Assembly (NCBI RefSeq): GCF_002744245.1 | Contig: NZ_NKHG01000013.1 | Location: 1-64,000, forward strand | Length of the DNA stretch: 64,000 nucleotides | Direction of reading: 5' to 3' | Source of the DNA: Bacillus pumilus | GTDB lineage: Bacteria; Bacillota; Bacilli; Bacillales; Bacillaceae | Shown here: in pieces, positions 27,569 to 35,849 of the stretch | How positions within the stretch are numbered: position 1 is the stretch's first letter | Layout: each line of letters starts with the position of its first letter | Program-made: the position numbers and the translations under genes | Notes under the pieces: model-generated | What the model was told of the DNA's origin: nothing | The model's input: only the letters and a program-made list of their open reading frames with translations | The model's database searches: none

Positions 27569-28937
27569 TCCTGCAACAGGAGAAGAAATTGCCTCGATTG
27601 CTCAGCATACAAAAGAACAAATCGAAGACGCGATTTCTCGCTCACATAAAGCATTCAAAACATGGGCAAAGACGTCGGCACATGAACGTGCAAATATCAT
27701 TCGCAAGTGGTTTGATCTGATGATCGAACATAAAGAAAGGCTTGCAAAAATCATCACAGAAGAAAACGGAAAGCCGTATCAAGAAGCAATAGGGGAAATT
27801 GTCTATGCTGCTGGGTATATTGAATGGTATGCAGAGGAAGCAAAGCGCATTTACGGCCGAACCATTCCGTCTCATACGACAAATAAACGTCTTTTCGTCA
27901 CAAAACAGCCAGTCGGCCCAGTCGCTGCAATTACACCGTGGAATTTCCCTGCGGCGATGATTACAAGAAAGGCCGCACCAGCTCTTGCGGCAGGCTGTAC
28001 GTTTATTGTGAAGCCGGCTGAGGATACGCCACTGACAGCCATTGAACTGGTGAAATTAGGTCATGAAGCTGGGATTCCAGAGGATGCCTTGCAATGGGTA
28101 GTCGGTGATGGAAAAGAAGTTGGTGAAATCTTCACAGATAGTCCGTTGATTCGCAAAATCACGTTTACAGGCTCAACGCCAGTCGGAAAGCACCTCATCA
28201 AAAATAGTGCCAGCACAGTCAAGCACGTATCAATGGAGCTTGGCGGTCATGCTCCGCTGATTGTAGACAAGGATGCGAACCTTGAACTGGCTGTGAAACA
28301 GGCAGTGGCATCTAAGTTCCGTAATGCAGGACAGACCTGTGTCTGTGCTAACCGCCTCATTGTGCATGAAGAGATTCATGAAGCGTTTGCTCAAGCATTC
28401 AGCAAAGAAGTAGAAAAGCTGAAAATGGGAAATGGTTTTGAAGAAGGCACATCCATAGGCCCAATTATCAATAAGCGCGGCTTTGATAAGATTGTCGATC
28501 AAATTCAAGATGCGGTGGATAAAGGGGCGAAGGTGCTTGTTGGTGGAGATACACATTACGACGATGAGAAGTCCTATTATTTTGTCCAGCCAACGGTTCT
28601 CACACATGTCAATCCTTCTATGAACATCATGCATGAAGAGACCTTTGGACCAGTGGCGCCGATTACGACGTTTCAAACGTTAGACGAGGCGATTGAATTA
28701 GCCAACGATACACCTTTTGGACTTGCAGCTTATTTCTTTACAGAAAATTACCGGAATGGGCTCTACATCTCAGAGAATCTTGATTACGGTATTATTGGCT
28801 GGAATGATGGCGGTCCATCGGCTGTTCAAGCACCATTTGGCGGTATGAAGGAGAGCGGCATTGGTCGTGAAGGCGGTATTGAAGGCATCGAGCCCTATTT
28901 AGAAACAAAATATGTATCCATAGCATTAGATGGATAA
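27543..28937 (+). CDS. gabD: Succinate-semialdehyde dehydrogenase
   Basis: 464 aa, aldehyde dehydrogenase superfamily. It oxidises succinic semialdehyde to succinate with NAD(P)+. Motifs: [20 protein letters not shown], the catalytic Glu in [11 protein letters not shown], and the nucleophile Cys in [12 protein letters not shown], where CVC matches the redox pair of GabD enzymes. AAGGAG precedes the ATG inside the permease gene. It completes GABA degradation with gabT. Confidence 0.94.
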   Translation: MTNELKVYNPATGEEIASIAQHTKEQIEDAISRSHKAFKTWAKTSAHERANIIRKWFDLMIEHKERLAKIITEENGKPYQEAIGEIVYAAGYIEWYAEEAKRIYGRTIPSHTTNKRLFVTKQPVGPVAAITPWNFPAAMITRKAAPALAAGCTFIVKPAEDTPLTAIELVKLGHEAGIPEDALQWVVGDGKEVGEIFTDSPLIRKITFTGSTPVGKHLIKNSASTVKHVSMELGGHAPLIVDKDANLELAVKQAVASKFRNAGQTCVCANRLIVHEEIHEAFAQAFSKEVEKLKMGNGFEEGTSIGPIINKRGFDKIVDQIQDAVDKGAKVLVGGDTHYDDEKSYYFVQPTVLTHVNPSMNIMHEETFGPVAPITTFQTLDEAIELANDTPFGLAAYFFTENYRNGLYISENLDYGIIGWNDGGPSAVQAPFGGMKESGIGREGGIEGIEPYLETKYVSIALDG

Positions 28938-28947
28938 TGAATGTATA

Positions 28948-28978
28948 GACTGTCCGAGAAACCTCGGCAGTCTTTTTT
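28948..28978 (+). terminator. Terminator of the gab operon
   Basis: GACTG-t-CCGAG / CTCGG-c-AGTC stem and a T6 run, just past the gabD stop. Confidence 0.85.
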
Positions 28979-28981
28979 GTG

Positions 28982-29575
28982 TTAGACAGCTGGAGGGAAT
29001 AGTTGATCCACAGTTTCTTTCGTTTCCTTGAGGACTTCGTGGATATAATCTGTAGATGCTTGATCCATGCTGCTGAATAAGAGCCGTTCCACTGGCTCCA
29101 TGCCAATAAAATTAAAGACTTCTGTATCAGTCGTCATGTGATGGGATGGGGTAACGATCATGTTTGAATCAAGAAAGGTTCTTGGGGCATCGTGTGTGTT
29201 AATAATGACAGCTTTTTTGTCCCAGAGCAGATTCTCAATCCCTTGTTCGGTGGTTCGATAAGCAAATCCCTCCGAAAAGACGCGCTCTACATAGCCCTTT
29301 AACATGGCCGGCAAGCCTGTCCACCAAATCGGAAAAATAAATGTCAGGACATCCGCTTTTTGAACGAGTTTCTGTTCTATTTGAATGGCGATCGGCACAT
29401 CACCGCTTTTGATGGCTGCCTTTTCCGCACTGGAGAGCTCCGGCTGAAAGTTAAGGGAATAGACATCTCGAACAGTCACGTCATGACCATTGTTCAAAAG
29501 AGTGCTCACAACAAGATCTAATAGGGTTTGATTTAAGCTTTGCTGGGGATGAGCAAATATGATTAGGTGGTTCAT
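28982..29575 (-). CDS. NAD(P)H quinone reductase, flavodoxin-like fold
   Basis: 197 aa, Flavodoxin_2 (NQO1/MdaB/KefF-like). The N-terminal FAHPQQSLN is the flavin phosphate-binding loop, and PIWWTGLPAMLKGYVERVF is the family hallmark. Such cytoplasmic flavoenzymes reduce quinones by two electrons. It faces gabD tail to tail. AGGAGGCTAT lies before the ATG. Substrate is not predictable. Confidence 0.87.
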   Translation of the reverse strand: MNHLIIFAHPQQSLNQTLLDLVVSTLLNNGHDVTVRDVYSLNFQPELSSAEKAAIKSGDVPIAIQIEQKLVQKADVLTFIFPIWWTGLPAMLKGYVERVFSEGFAYRTTEQGIENLLWDKKAVIINTHDAPRTFLDSNMIVTPSHHMTTDTEVFNFIGMEPVERLLFSSMDQASTDYIHEVLKETKETVDQLFPPAV

Positions 29576-29663
29576 CTCATAGCCTCCTAGGTGGTCATGT
29601 GTCTCATTATGGCATGCACCTGTATCCTATTCAATCCTATATTGGAAATGATAGGTTGGGAAA

Positions 29664-29698
29664 ATAAAAAAGCGATCGTCAGAAAACGATCGCTTTTG
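29664..29698 (-). terminator. Terminator downstream of ycnI
   Basis: AGCGATCG / CGATCGCT with an 8-base loop; A-runs and T-runs on both sides make it work on either strand. It ends the ycnI transcript or the possible RNA that follows it. Confidence 0.78.
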
Positions 29699-29815
29699 CG
29701 TGTAGGCAAACCTTCGCATTCGGTGTCAGTCCTGCGTGCCAGGTGCTCACGAATCCCCAACTCGTTCTGCTCCGGTACTCGTCCTTCCTAGACTGCAAAG
29801 GTTTTCTATCGCGCT
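29699..29815 (-). ncRNA. Possible structured RNA or 3' UTR element after ycnI
   Basis: This stretch has no gene and is GC-richer than its surroundings. Its ends pair: AAACCTT-GCA (29708-29718) against TGC-AAGGTTT (29794-29804) with one mismatch, and CAGTC (29727) with GACTG (29791) just inside. It is followed on the minus strand by a strong terminator. It matches no RNA class I can name. It may be a stable 3' UTR of ycnI rather than a separate RNA. Confidence 0.35.
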
Positions 29816-29831
29816 AAAAAGAAGGCAGCTT

Positions 29832-30446
29832 TTATTTCTTTCTGAAAGCAAGTCCAAGTGCAATGAGTGCCACGACTAGAGCTGCAATGGACAGGCCAAG
29901 GACAAGTGGTGAGGAAGAAGTGAAGGCTGTTTCAGATGCCTTTTCTTCTTTTGGTTTTTCTTGACCGTGGGAATCCGTTACGGTATTAGAAGCGACGATG
30001 TTTGTGATCGAATGCGGTTTATCAGCATCTTTATCGCCAGTCCATTCAACGACCGTTCCATCTTTATAATATTGATACGCATCCCATGCTGCTTCGCCTG
30101 CTTCTTCAGGGTTTTTCGCTACAAAAATGAATTGTTGGAACTGTCCAGCTAGCACACCATCACCTGTTGCTTCCCAAGTGACTCTTGTGACTTTGCCATT
30201 TTTCTCTTCAGTTGTTGTTTTCCAGCCAGGTACTGGCTCGTATTGTTGGAATTCTACGCCTTTAGGCATTGTAACGACAACCTTTGTGGTCGGGCTGTCA
30301 CTCTCAGAAGGTACTTTTAACGTATAGGTTTCCCAAGCGTTGGTCGCAGACGTATCAGGCTTGACTGTTACGTGTGCACTCACAGGAATCGCCAGTAAGA
30401 ATGAAGCGAGAAGCATTGGTAATAAAGCTTTAACATATTTTTTCAT
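29832..30446 (-). CDS. ycnI: Copper-binding membrane-anchored protein (DUF1775)
   Basis: About 204 aa. The signal peptide ends at VSA, so the mature protein begins with His25 (HVTVKP), the N-terminal histidine that binds copper in this family. The YcnI domain continues to about residue 155 and has a conserved W (AAWDAYQ). A C-terminal membrane helix and basic tail anchor it. A GTG at 30449 is an equal start choice; AAGGAG precedes both. It follows ycnJ on one transcript and overlaps none of it when the ATG is used. Confidence 0.9.
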   Translation of the reverse strand: MKKYVKALLPMLLASFLLAIPVSAHVTVKPDTSATNAWETYTLKVPSESDSPTTKVVVTMPKGVEFQQYEPVPGWKTTTEEKNGKVTRVTWEATGDGVLAGQFQQFIFVAKNPEEAGEAAWDAYQYYKDGTVVEWTGDKDADKPHSITNIVASNTVTDSHGQEKPKEEKASETAFTSSSPLVLGLSIAALVVALIALGLAFRKK

Positions 30447-30462
30447 CACATATGATCTCCTT

Positions 30463-32097
30463 TTAGTTTCTTCTAATAAAAGTTGTGTTGATGTTTTCAA
30501 AAGAACCAGTTAATGCATGAATTTCAATCTTCCAAGTCCCTTTTTCATTTAATAAGAGATTTTCAGCAGAGAAGTGTCCATTTTTTAATCGTTTCAGCTG
30601 AAATTCACTTGGGGTCTCTTCCCCGAATAAGGCGACTTTATGGATCTTGGCTGTCACCGATTGAATGTCAGTGATTGTTTGCCCATTCTTCTTCGTAAAT
30701 GCCACTTCGAACGTATTTTTCCCAGGGGCATTTGGGGTAATGCTTAAGGACACAATGTCACGATGCTCGACCTGATTTGCTCCAAAGAATGGCTCTGGTG
30801 CAGGGGGGGGAGGGCTCGGAATATTGGTGAATACAGCCGTTAATAACAAAATAGCGATCCCAATGATCCATTCTACCCGCAAGGAAACGTTTCGCTTCTG
30901 TTTCTTTTCCCATCTCAGCATCAAATAATGGACAAGCCCAAGGAGGCCCATGATGATAAATAAACCAAGCTTGATTAAAAACGTTCGTCCGTACGCTGAT
31001 TGGAAAAGGGCATCAAACGATTGCAAAATAAAGATCGCATTCACAAAGCCTGAAAATACTATGAGTCCAACAGAGAGCAGCGCCCACGGATGGAAGGCTG
31101 TTAGTGTAATGCGTAAGAGCGGCTGATCTTCATTTGGCAGCTTCTTGAGCAGAAGCAGAACAATGGAGGTCAAACCACCGACCCAAATGGATGCAGAGAC
31201 GAGATGGATGAAATCAAGTGACGTTGTCAGTATTTTATTATCTGTTGCTGCTGGATGACCGATTTGTGCTTTCAGCCAAAGGAGCACAGTGAAAATGAGC
31301 AGCGGAAACAGCCATACCCGAAAAGAAGTGAAGTTCCCTTTTTTCATCGCCACAATGGTCCAGATGGTGAGAAGAACAAACGATGCCATGAGCATCATCC
31401 ACAAACTACCACCAGAGGTCGACGCAATGGTTTCTTGCAAAAGCGATGGTTGAAACGCCTTCCAAAACGACACGTTTGCCGCTGATTTTGTTTGGATCGG
31501 CAGCTGGAGCACGAGTGCTCCGCCCATCATGATGAGTGAGAGTGTGAGCAGCCACTTCATTCGTTTGGCTAATGCGGTTTTAATGGCTGCCTGAAACCAA
31601 AACAGTCCAAACAAAATAGTCCCCAAAAATAAGCTGAACGACGTATAGAGAAAGGCTTTGTCAATGGTCGAAGCCATATCAATGGATTCATTCGATTGAC
31701 CTTGCTCTAATTGGTCAAATCCTCCATCCGCTTTTCCAATACTAAATGGGATCATGCCAGAGACAGAGTGTCCGTCCGCTGATACCGCATTCCACTGAAT
31801 GGTGTAAATCCCTTTTGGTAAATCCTTTTTTAAAGCAGCTTCCATGATCTTTTGATCCTTAATGACCGTATCTCCCTTATCCACACGATCACCCTTTGCA
31901 TTTAGCACCTTAATAGCATGAAAGCCGCTTTCGATTCCTTCACTAAATGTGATAGAGACTGAAGGAGGCTGCTTGTCTAGCTCTTCATTTGCCGCTGGAT
32001 TTGAGCTCACCACATATGCATGAGCAAATGCTTCCTTCGGCATGAAAAAAGCGAACATCACGACAAGAAGCAGCAGCCAGTTGCTATATTTCCACAA
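30463..32097 (-). CDS. ycnJ: Copper uptake protein YcnJ (CopC-CopD fusion)
   Basis: About 544 aa. After a signal peptide ending AFA the mature chain starts with His26 (HAYVVSSNPAANEEL), the copper ligand of the CopC domain, whose second His is in SADGHSVSG. From about residue 155 on there are eight or so CopD helices (FIHLVSASIWVGGLTS carries His ligands), and a YtkA-like domain ends the protein. In B. subtilis YcnJ imports copper under limitation. Start: TTG at 32097 is 9 bases from AAAGGCGG, better than TTG 32103. The B. subtilis repressor gene ycnK is absent here. Confidence 0.88.
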   Translation of the reverse strand: MWKYSNWLLLLVVMFAFFMPKEAFAHAYVVSSNPAANEELDKQPPSVSITFSEGIESGFHAIKVLNAKGDRVDKGDTVIKDQKIMEAALKKDLPKGIYTIQWNAVSADGHSVSGMIPFSIGKADGGFDQLEQGQSNESIDMASTIDKAFLYTSFSLFLGTILFGLFWFQAAIKTALAKRMKWLLTLSLIMMGGALVLQLPIQTKSAANVSFWKAFQPSLLQETIASTSGGSLWMMLMASFVLLTIWTIVAMKKGNFTSFRVWLFPLLIFTVLLWLKAQIGHPAATDNKILTTSLDFIHLVSASIWVGGLTSIVLLLLKKLPNEDQPLLRITLTAFHPWALLSVGLIVFSGFVNAIFILQSFDALFQSAYGRTFLIKLGLFIIMGLLGLVHYLMLRWEKKQKRNVSLRVEWIIGIAILLLTAVFTNIPSPPPPAPEPFFGANQVEHRDIVSLSITPNAPGKNTFEVAFTKKNGQTITDIQSVTAKIHKVALFGEETPSEFQLKRLKNGHFSAENLLLNEKGTWKIEIHALTGSFENINTTFIRRN

Positions 32098-32160
32098 TGT
32101 CAATAACCGCCTTTCTACCTATGAAAATCTCTCATGTATCAGAAAGAAAGCGGCAGTAAA

Positions 32161-32173
32161 CTGTGAGTCACAG
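32161..32173. promoter_or_regulatory. Palindrome upstream of ycnJ
   Basis: CTGTGA-G-TCACAG lies about 64 bp before the ycnJ start and could be a metal-regulator operator. Between here and 32440 I see nothing else definite. Confidence 0.3.
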
Positions 32174-32446
32174 AAAAACCGCTCTTCCTTTTGTACCGCC
32201 CACTCTAAAAGGTAAACGAAACAAACAGCAAGATGGTTCACTTTTTCTGTGTCATGTCTGCGCAGACGTTTCTTGAATAAATAGGTTTGATCAATATAAG
32301 CCTATTCGATTTAAGAAGAGGAAACAAGAAGTGACCATTTGAAAGTTGTGAAATTCCAATGAATTTTCTATCTAAACTACGTCAGATCAGCCTTTTTACC
32401 TGTTATTTCCTGTAATCTGACAGAGAATTCACATCATTTTTCAATT

Positions 32447-32467
32447 TTGTCACACACTAAGTGACAA
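32447..32467 (+). promoter_or_regulatory. MtlR operator of mtlA
   Basis: TTGTCAC-N7-GTGACAA, a perfect inverted repeat close to the B. subtilis MtlR box (TTGNCACA...TGTGNCAA). It ends about 18 bp upstream of the -35 element, as expected for an activator. Confidence 0.75.
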
Positions 32468-32485
32468 AGTGACATTTAGTTTCAA

Positions 32486-32514
32486 TTGAAGGGAAAGTGA
32501 AAGCGTTTTACGAT
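32486..32514 (+). promoter_or_regulatory. mtlA promoter with overlapping cre
   Basis: TTGAAG (32486) and TACGAT (32509), 17-bp spacer. Over the spacer and -10 lies TGAAAGCGTTTTAC (32498-32511), a good catabolite-responsive element for CcpA, so glucose should repress this operon. Confidence 0.7.
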
Positions 32515-32602
32515 AGGGATAAGGGCTTCACTGACACTTGTTCTTATATCTTTTGACCTATAAAGCCCTGAGTAAAGGGAGAGAAGAAAGGAGTTTTCAC
32601 AG

Positions 32603-34045
32603 ATGCAGGAAAAAAGCGGATTCCGTGTAAAAGTACAGCGCTTTGGAAGCTATTTAAGCGGCATGATTATGCCGAATATTGGAGCGTTTATCGCTTGGGG
32701 ACTTATTACAGCCTTGTTCATTCCGAGTGGTTATGTTCCAAATGAACAATTAAATACACTCGTTGGACCAATGATCAACTACTTACTGCCGCTATTAATT
32801 GGTTATACAGGCGGTAAGCTCGTATATGATCACCGAGGCGGGGTACTCGGTGCAACCGCAACGATTGGTGTCATTGTTGGTTCGGACATCCCAATGTTTT
32901 TAGGTGCCATGATCATGGGACCACTTGGCGGTTATCTCATTAAGAAAATCGACCAGCTGTTCAAAGATCGAATCAGATCAGGCTTTGAAATGCTTATTAA
33001 TAATTTTAGTGCAGGTATTCTAGGTGCGATTTTAGTCATCATTGCTTTCTACGCAATTGGCCCAGTGGTACTTGGTCTCAATAAAGCCCTAGCGGCAGGT
33101 GTAGATGTCATTGTTAATGCACATTTGCTTCCACTGGCGAGTATCTTCATTGAACCAGCGAAAGTATTGTTCTTAAACAATGCAATTAACCAAGGCATTT
33201 TAGGTCCTTTAGGGGTGGAGCAAGCGGCGAAAACAGGTCAGTCCGTTCTGTTCTTGCTTGAAACAAACCCAGGACCAGGTCTAGGTGTTCTTCTTGCATA
33301 TATGTTCTTTGGAAGAGGGAATGCGAAGCAGTCTGCACCTGGTGCGATTGTCATTCAATTCTTAGGGGGAATCCATGAAATTTACTTCCCATACATCTTA
33401 ATGAAGCCAAAACTCATTTTGGCCGTCATTGCTGGGGGAGCAAGTGGTGTTCTGACCTTCACATTATTAAATGCAGGATTAAAGGCTGTGCCGTCACCGG
33501 GAAGTATTATCGCGCTCATGCTGATGTCACCAAAAGGCGGCCATCTCGCTGTTTTAGCAGGTGTTGCTGTGGCAACGATAGTATCGTTCCTTGTCGCTTC
33601 TGTGATTTTAAAAGCGTCCAACGCATCAGATGAGGACCTAACAGCGGCAACAGAAAAGATGCAAGACATGAAAGGGAAGAAAAGTGCAGCGGCTGCTGCT
33701 CTAGCAGCACAAAAGGAAGACACTGAAGCAACCGAGCAAGCAGCATCACCAAGTGATGTCAATCCAGATGACGTGAACAAAATCATCTTTGCCTGCGATG
33801 CAGGAATGGGCTCAAGTGCGATGGGCGCATCCATCTTAAAGAACAAAGTCAAAAAGGCAGAGCTCGATATTGATGTAACAAACACATCCATCAGCAACAT
33901 TCCAGATGATGCCGATGTGGTCTTTACCCATAAAGATTTAACAGACAGAGCCAAGGCAAAATTGCCAGGAGCTGTGCATATCTCAGTTGATAATTTCTTA
34001 AACAGTCCGAAATACGATGAGCTGATTGAGAAATTGAAAAAATAA
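32603..34045 (+). CDS. mtlA: PTS mannitol transporter, EIICB
   Basis: 480 aa. The N-terminal EIIC membrane domain (to about 345) moves mannitol; family motifs are MIMPNIGAFIAWG and GGIHEIYFPY. A linker with many Ala and Glu leads to the EIIB domain, whose phosphorylated Cys (about 398) is in IFACDAGMGSSAMG. There is no fused EIIA; mtlF supplies it. Length matches B. subtilis MtlA. The leader before the ATG also holds an AGGGCTT/AAGCCCT repeat. Confidence 0.95.
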   Translation: MQEKSGFRVKVQRFGSYLSGMIMPNIGAFIAWGLITALFIPSGYVPNEQLNTLVGPMINYLLPLLIGYTGGKLVYDHRGGVLGATATIGVIVGSDIPMFLGAMIMGPLGGYLIKKIDQLFKDRIRSGFEMLINNFSAGILGAILVIIAFYAIGPVVLGLNKALAAGVDVIVNAHLLPLASIFIEPAKVLFLNNAINQGILGPLGVEQAAKTGQSVLFLLETNPGPGLGVLLAYMFFGRGNAKQSAPGAIVIQFLGGIHEIYFPYILMKPKLILAVIAGGASGVLTFTLLNAGLKAVPSPGSIIALMLMSPKGGHLAVLAGVAVATIVSFLVASVILKASNASDEDLTAATEKMQDMKGKKSAAAAALAAQKEDTEATEQAASPSDVNPDDVNKIIFACDAGMGSSAMGASILKNKVKKAELDIDVTNTSISNIPDDADVVFTHKDLTDRAKAKLPGAVHISVDNFLNSPKYDELIEKLKK

Positions 34046-34052
34046 CATGGCG

Positions 34053-34095
34053 AAACGGGTTGAGTTCAATTTTTCTGCATTGAACTCCCCGTTTT
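34053..34095 (+). other. Hairpin between mtlA and mtlF
   Basis: AAACGGG plus GAGTTCAAT pair with ATTGAACTC plus CCGTTTT to give a long stem. There is only a short T-run. It may lower mtlFD expression or mark an RNA processing site. Confidence 0.55.
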
Positions 34096-34141
34096 GGTTG
34101 TTTTCCTGATTTTCCATTCTAAAAAAGGTGTGTGATCATTC

Positions 34142-34576
34142 ATGAAACAAGTACTTTCAAAGGACAATATTTTTCTAAACGAACAAGCAGGCTCAAAAGA
34201 AGAAGCCATTAAAAAAGCAGGAGAAGTCCTAGTGGCAAATGGCTATGTCACAAGTGATTATGTCGACAAAATGTTTGAAAGAGAGAATATCTCTTCTACA
34301 TTTATGGGCAACGGGATTGCGATTCCTCATGGGACAGAGGATGCCAAAGCGGCTGTCCTTCATTCAGGAATTTCAATCATTCAAATTCCAGATGGCGTAG
34401 AATATGGAGAAGGGAATATCGCCAAAGTCGTCTTTGGCATCGCTGGGAAAAACAATGAGCACCTCGATATTCTTTCTCAAATTGCGATTGTCTGTTCAGA
34501 AGAAGAAAATGTAGAACGCATCATTCATGCAAAGGATCAGGATGAACTGATTGCCATCTTTAACGAGGTGAACTAA
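34142..34576 (+). CDS. mtlF: PTS mannitol EIIA component
   Basis: 144 aa, PTS_EIIA_2. The phosphorylated His63 is in NGIAIPHGTEDAK. It takes phosphate from HPr and hands it to the EIIB Cys of MtlA; it also acts as the donor sensed by MtlR in Bacillus. One base separates it from mtlD. Confidence 0.95.
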   Translation: MKQVLSKDNIFLNEQAGSKEEAIKKAGEVLVANGYVTSDYVDKMFERENISSTFMGNGIAIPHGTEDAKAAVLHSGISIIQIPDGVEYGEGNIAKVVFGIAGKNNEHLDILSQIAIVCSEEENVERIIHAKDQDELIAIFNEVN

Positions 34577-34577
34577 C

Positions 34578-35720
34578 ATGAAGGCACTTCATTTTGGAGC
34601 AGGGAATATTGGCAGAGGGTTTATCGGATCTTTGTTAAAAACATCGGGCTTTGAGCTTGTGTTTACGGATGTAAATGAAGAGGTGATCCATGAGCTGAAT
34701 GAAAGAGGAGAATATACGGTTGAGCTCGCAGCACCAGGACAGAAGCAAGAAGTAGTAGGTCCTGTGTCAGCCATCAATTCAGCACAACACCCAGCGGCAT
34801 TAACAGAAGCCGTTGCAACAGCCAATTTGATTACGACAGCAGTTGGACGAGCCGTTTTGAAAATCATTGCCGCATCTATTGCTGAAGGATTAAAACAAAA
34901 AAAGCCTGACCACATTATCAACATTGTTGCCTGTGAAAACATGATTGGGGGCAGCTCTCATTTAAAGGAAGCCGTCTTTTCTCATTTAACAGCAGATGAA
35001 CAAGAAACGATATCACGTACAGTCGGCTTTCCAAACGCTGCCGTTGACCGTATTGTCCCAATTCAGCACCATGACGATATTCTCAAAGTATCCGTTGAAC
35101 CATTTTTCGAGTGGGTCATTGATGAGACAGGCTTTATTGGAGACGTTCCTCAGATTGACGGAGCGACCTTTGTACTAGATTTGACGCCATATATTGAACG
35201 GAAGCTCTTCACTGTAAATACAGGACATGCACTAGCTGCTTATGTCGGTTACCAGCAAGGCGTCCAAACGATCAAAGAAGCCGTCGATACACCAGACATT
35301 CGTCAAGTCGTTGAAGGCGCACTTCACGAAACGGGCAGCTATTTAATTGACACATATGGCTTTCAAAAAGAAGAGCATGATGCGTATATTCAAAAAATCA
35401 TCAAGCGATTTGAAAATGCCTTTATTTCCGACGAAGTGACTCGTGTCGCACGTTCTCCGCTTAGAAAGCTTGGAGCAGATGACCGATTGATTGGTCCAGC
35501 GAAGAAGATCAAACAGCCGGTCTATTTAATCAAAGGCATTGCCGCGGCTTTGGCTTACGATTTTGCAGAGGACGAAGAAGCTGTTCGCTTACAGGCACTA
35601 AGGAAAGAAAAGGGCATTGAAGGTGTACTGCAAGAGGTATGTGGACTCACGCCAAAAGACGATCTCTATCGAGCCATTCTGAAAGAAACAGCTCACGCTG
35701 AAAAGAAGACAAAGGGCTAA
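34578..35720 (+). CDS. mtlD: Mannitol-1-phosphate 5-dehydrogenase
   Basis: 380 aa. It oxidises mannitol 1-phosphate to fructose 6-phosphate with NAD+. The Rossmann loop HFGAGNIGRGFIG is at residues 5-17; the catalytic Lys/His/Asn region is NTGHALAAYVGY, typical of polyol-type long-chain dehydrogenases. It ends the mtlAFD operon. Confidence 0.95.
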   Translation: MKALHFGAGNIGRGFIGSLLKTSGFELVFTDVNEEVIHELNERGEYTVELAAPGQKQEVVGPVSAINSAQHPAALTEAVATANLITTAVGRAVLKIIAASIAEGLKQKKPDHIINIVACENMIGGSSHLKEAVFSHLTADEQETISRTVGFPNAAVDRIVPIQHHDDILKVSVEPFFEWVIDETGFIGDVPQIDGATFVLDLTPYIERKLFTVNTGHALAAYVGYQQGVQTIKEAVDTPDIRQVVEGALHETGSYLIDTYGFQKEEHDAYIQKIIKRFENAFISDEVTRVARSPLRKLGADDRLIGPAKKIKQPVYLIKGIAAALAYDFAEDEEAVRLQALRKEKGIEGVLQEVCGLTPKDDLYRAILKETAHAEKKTKG

Positions 35721-35743
35721 AATAAAGTTCATTTTAGCCCTTT
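35713..35743 (+). terminator. Terminator of mtlAFD
   Basis: AGGGCTAAAAT / ATTTTAGCCCT with a 7-base loop at the mtlD stop; T-run is short. A second repeat, AATATCCCT / AGGGATATT (35755-35786), follows and may back it up. Confidence 0.7.
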
Positions 35744-35800
35744 GTCAACAATCTAATATCCCTTTCCATCATGTGAGAGGGATATTTTCTATGACTTTTT

Positions 35801-35826
35801 TAATACTTTCCCCGGCTTGACGATAT
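35801..35826 (+). promoter_or_regulatory. Sigma-D promoter of the chemoreceptor gene
   Basis: TAAT (35801-35804), 14-bp spacer, GACGATAT (35819-35826): 3/4 and 7/8 matches to the sigma-D consensus TAAA-N15-GCCGATAT. It lies about 24 bp upstream of the ATG of a chemotaxis gene, exactly where expected. Confidence 0.75.
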
Positions 35827-35849
35827 ATGAAGTAAGGGGGAATTTGAAC

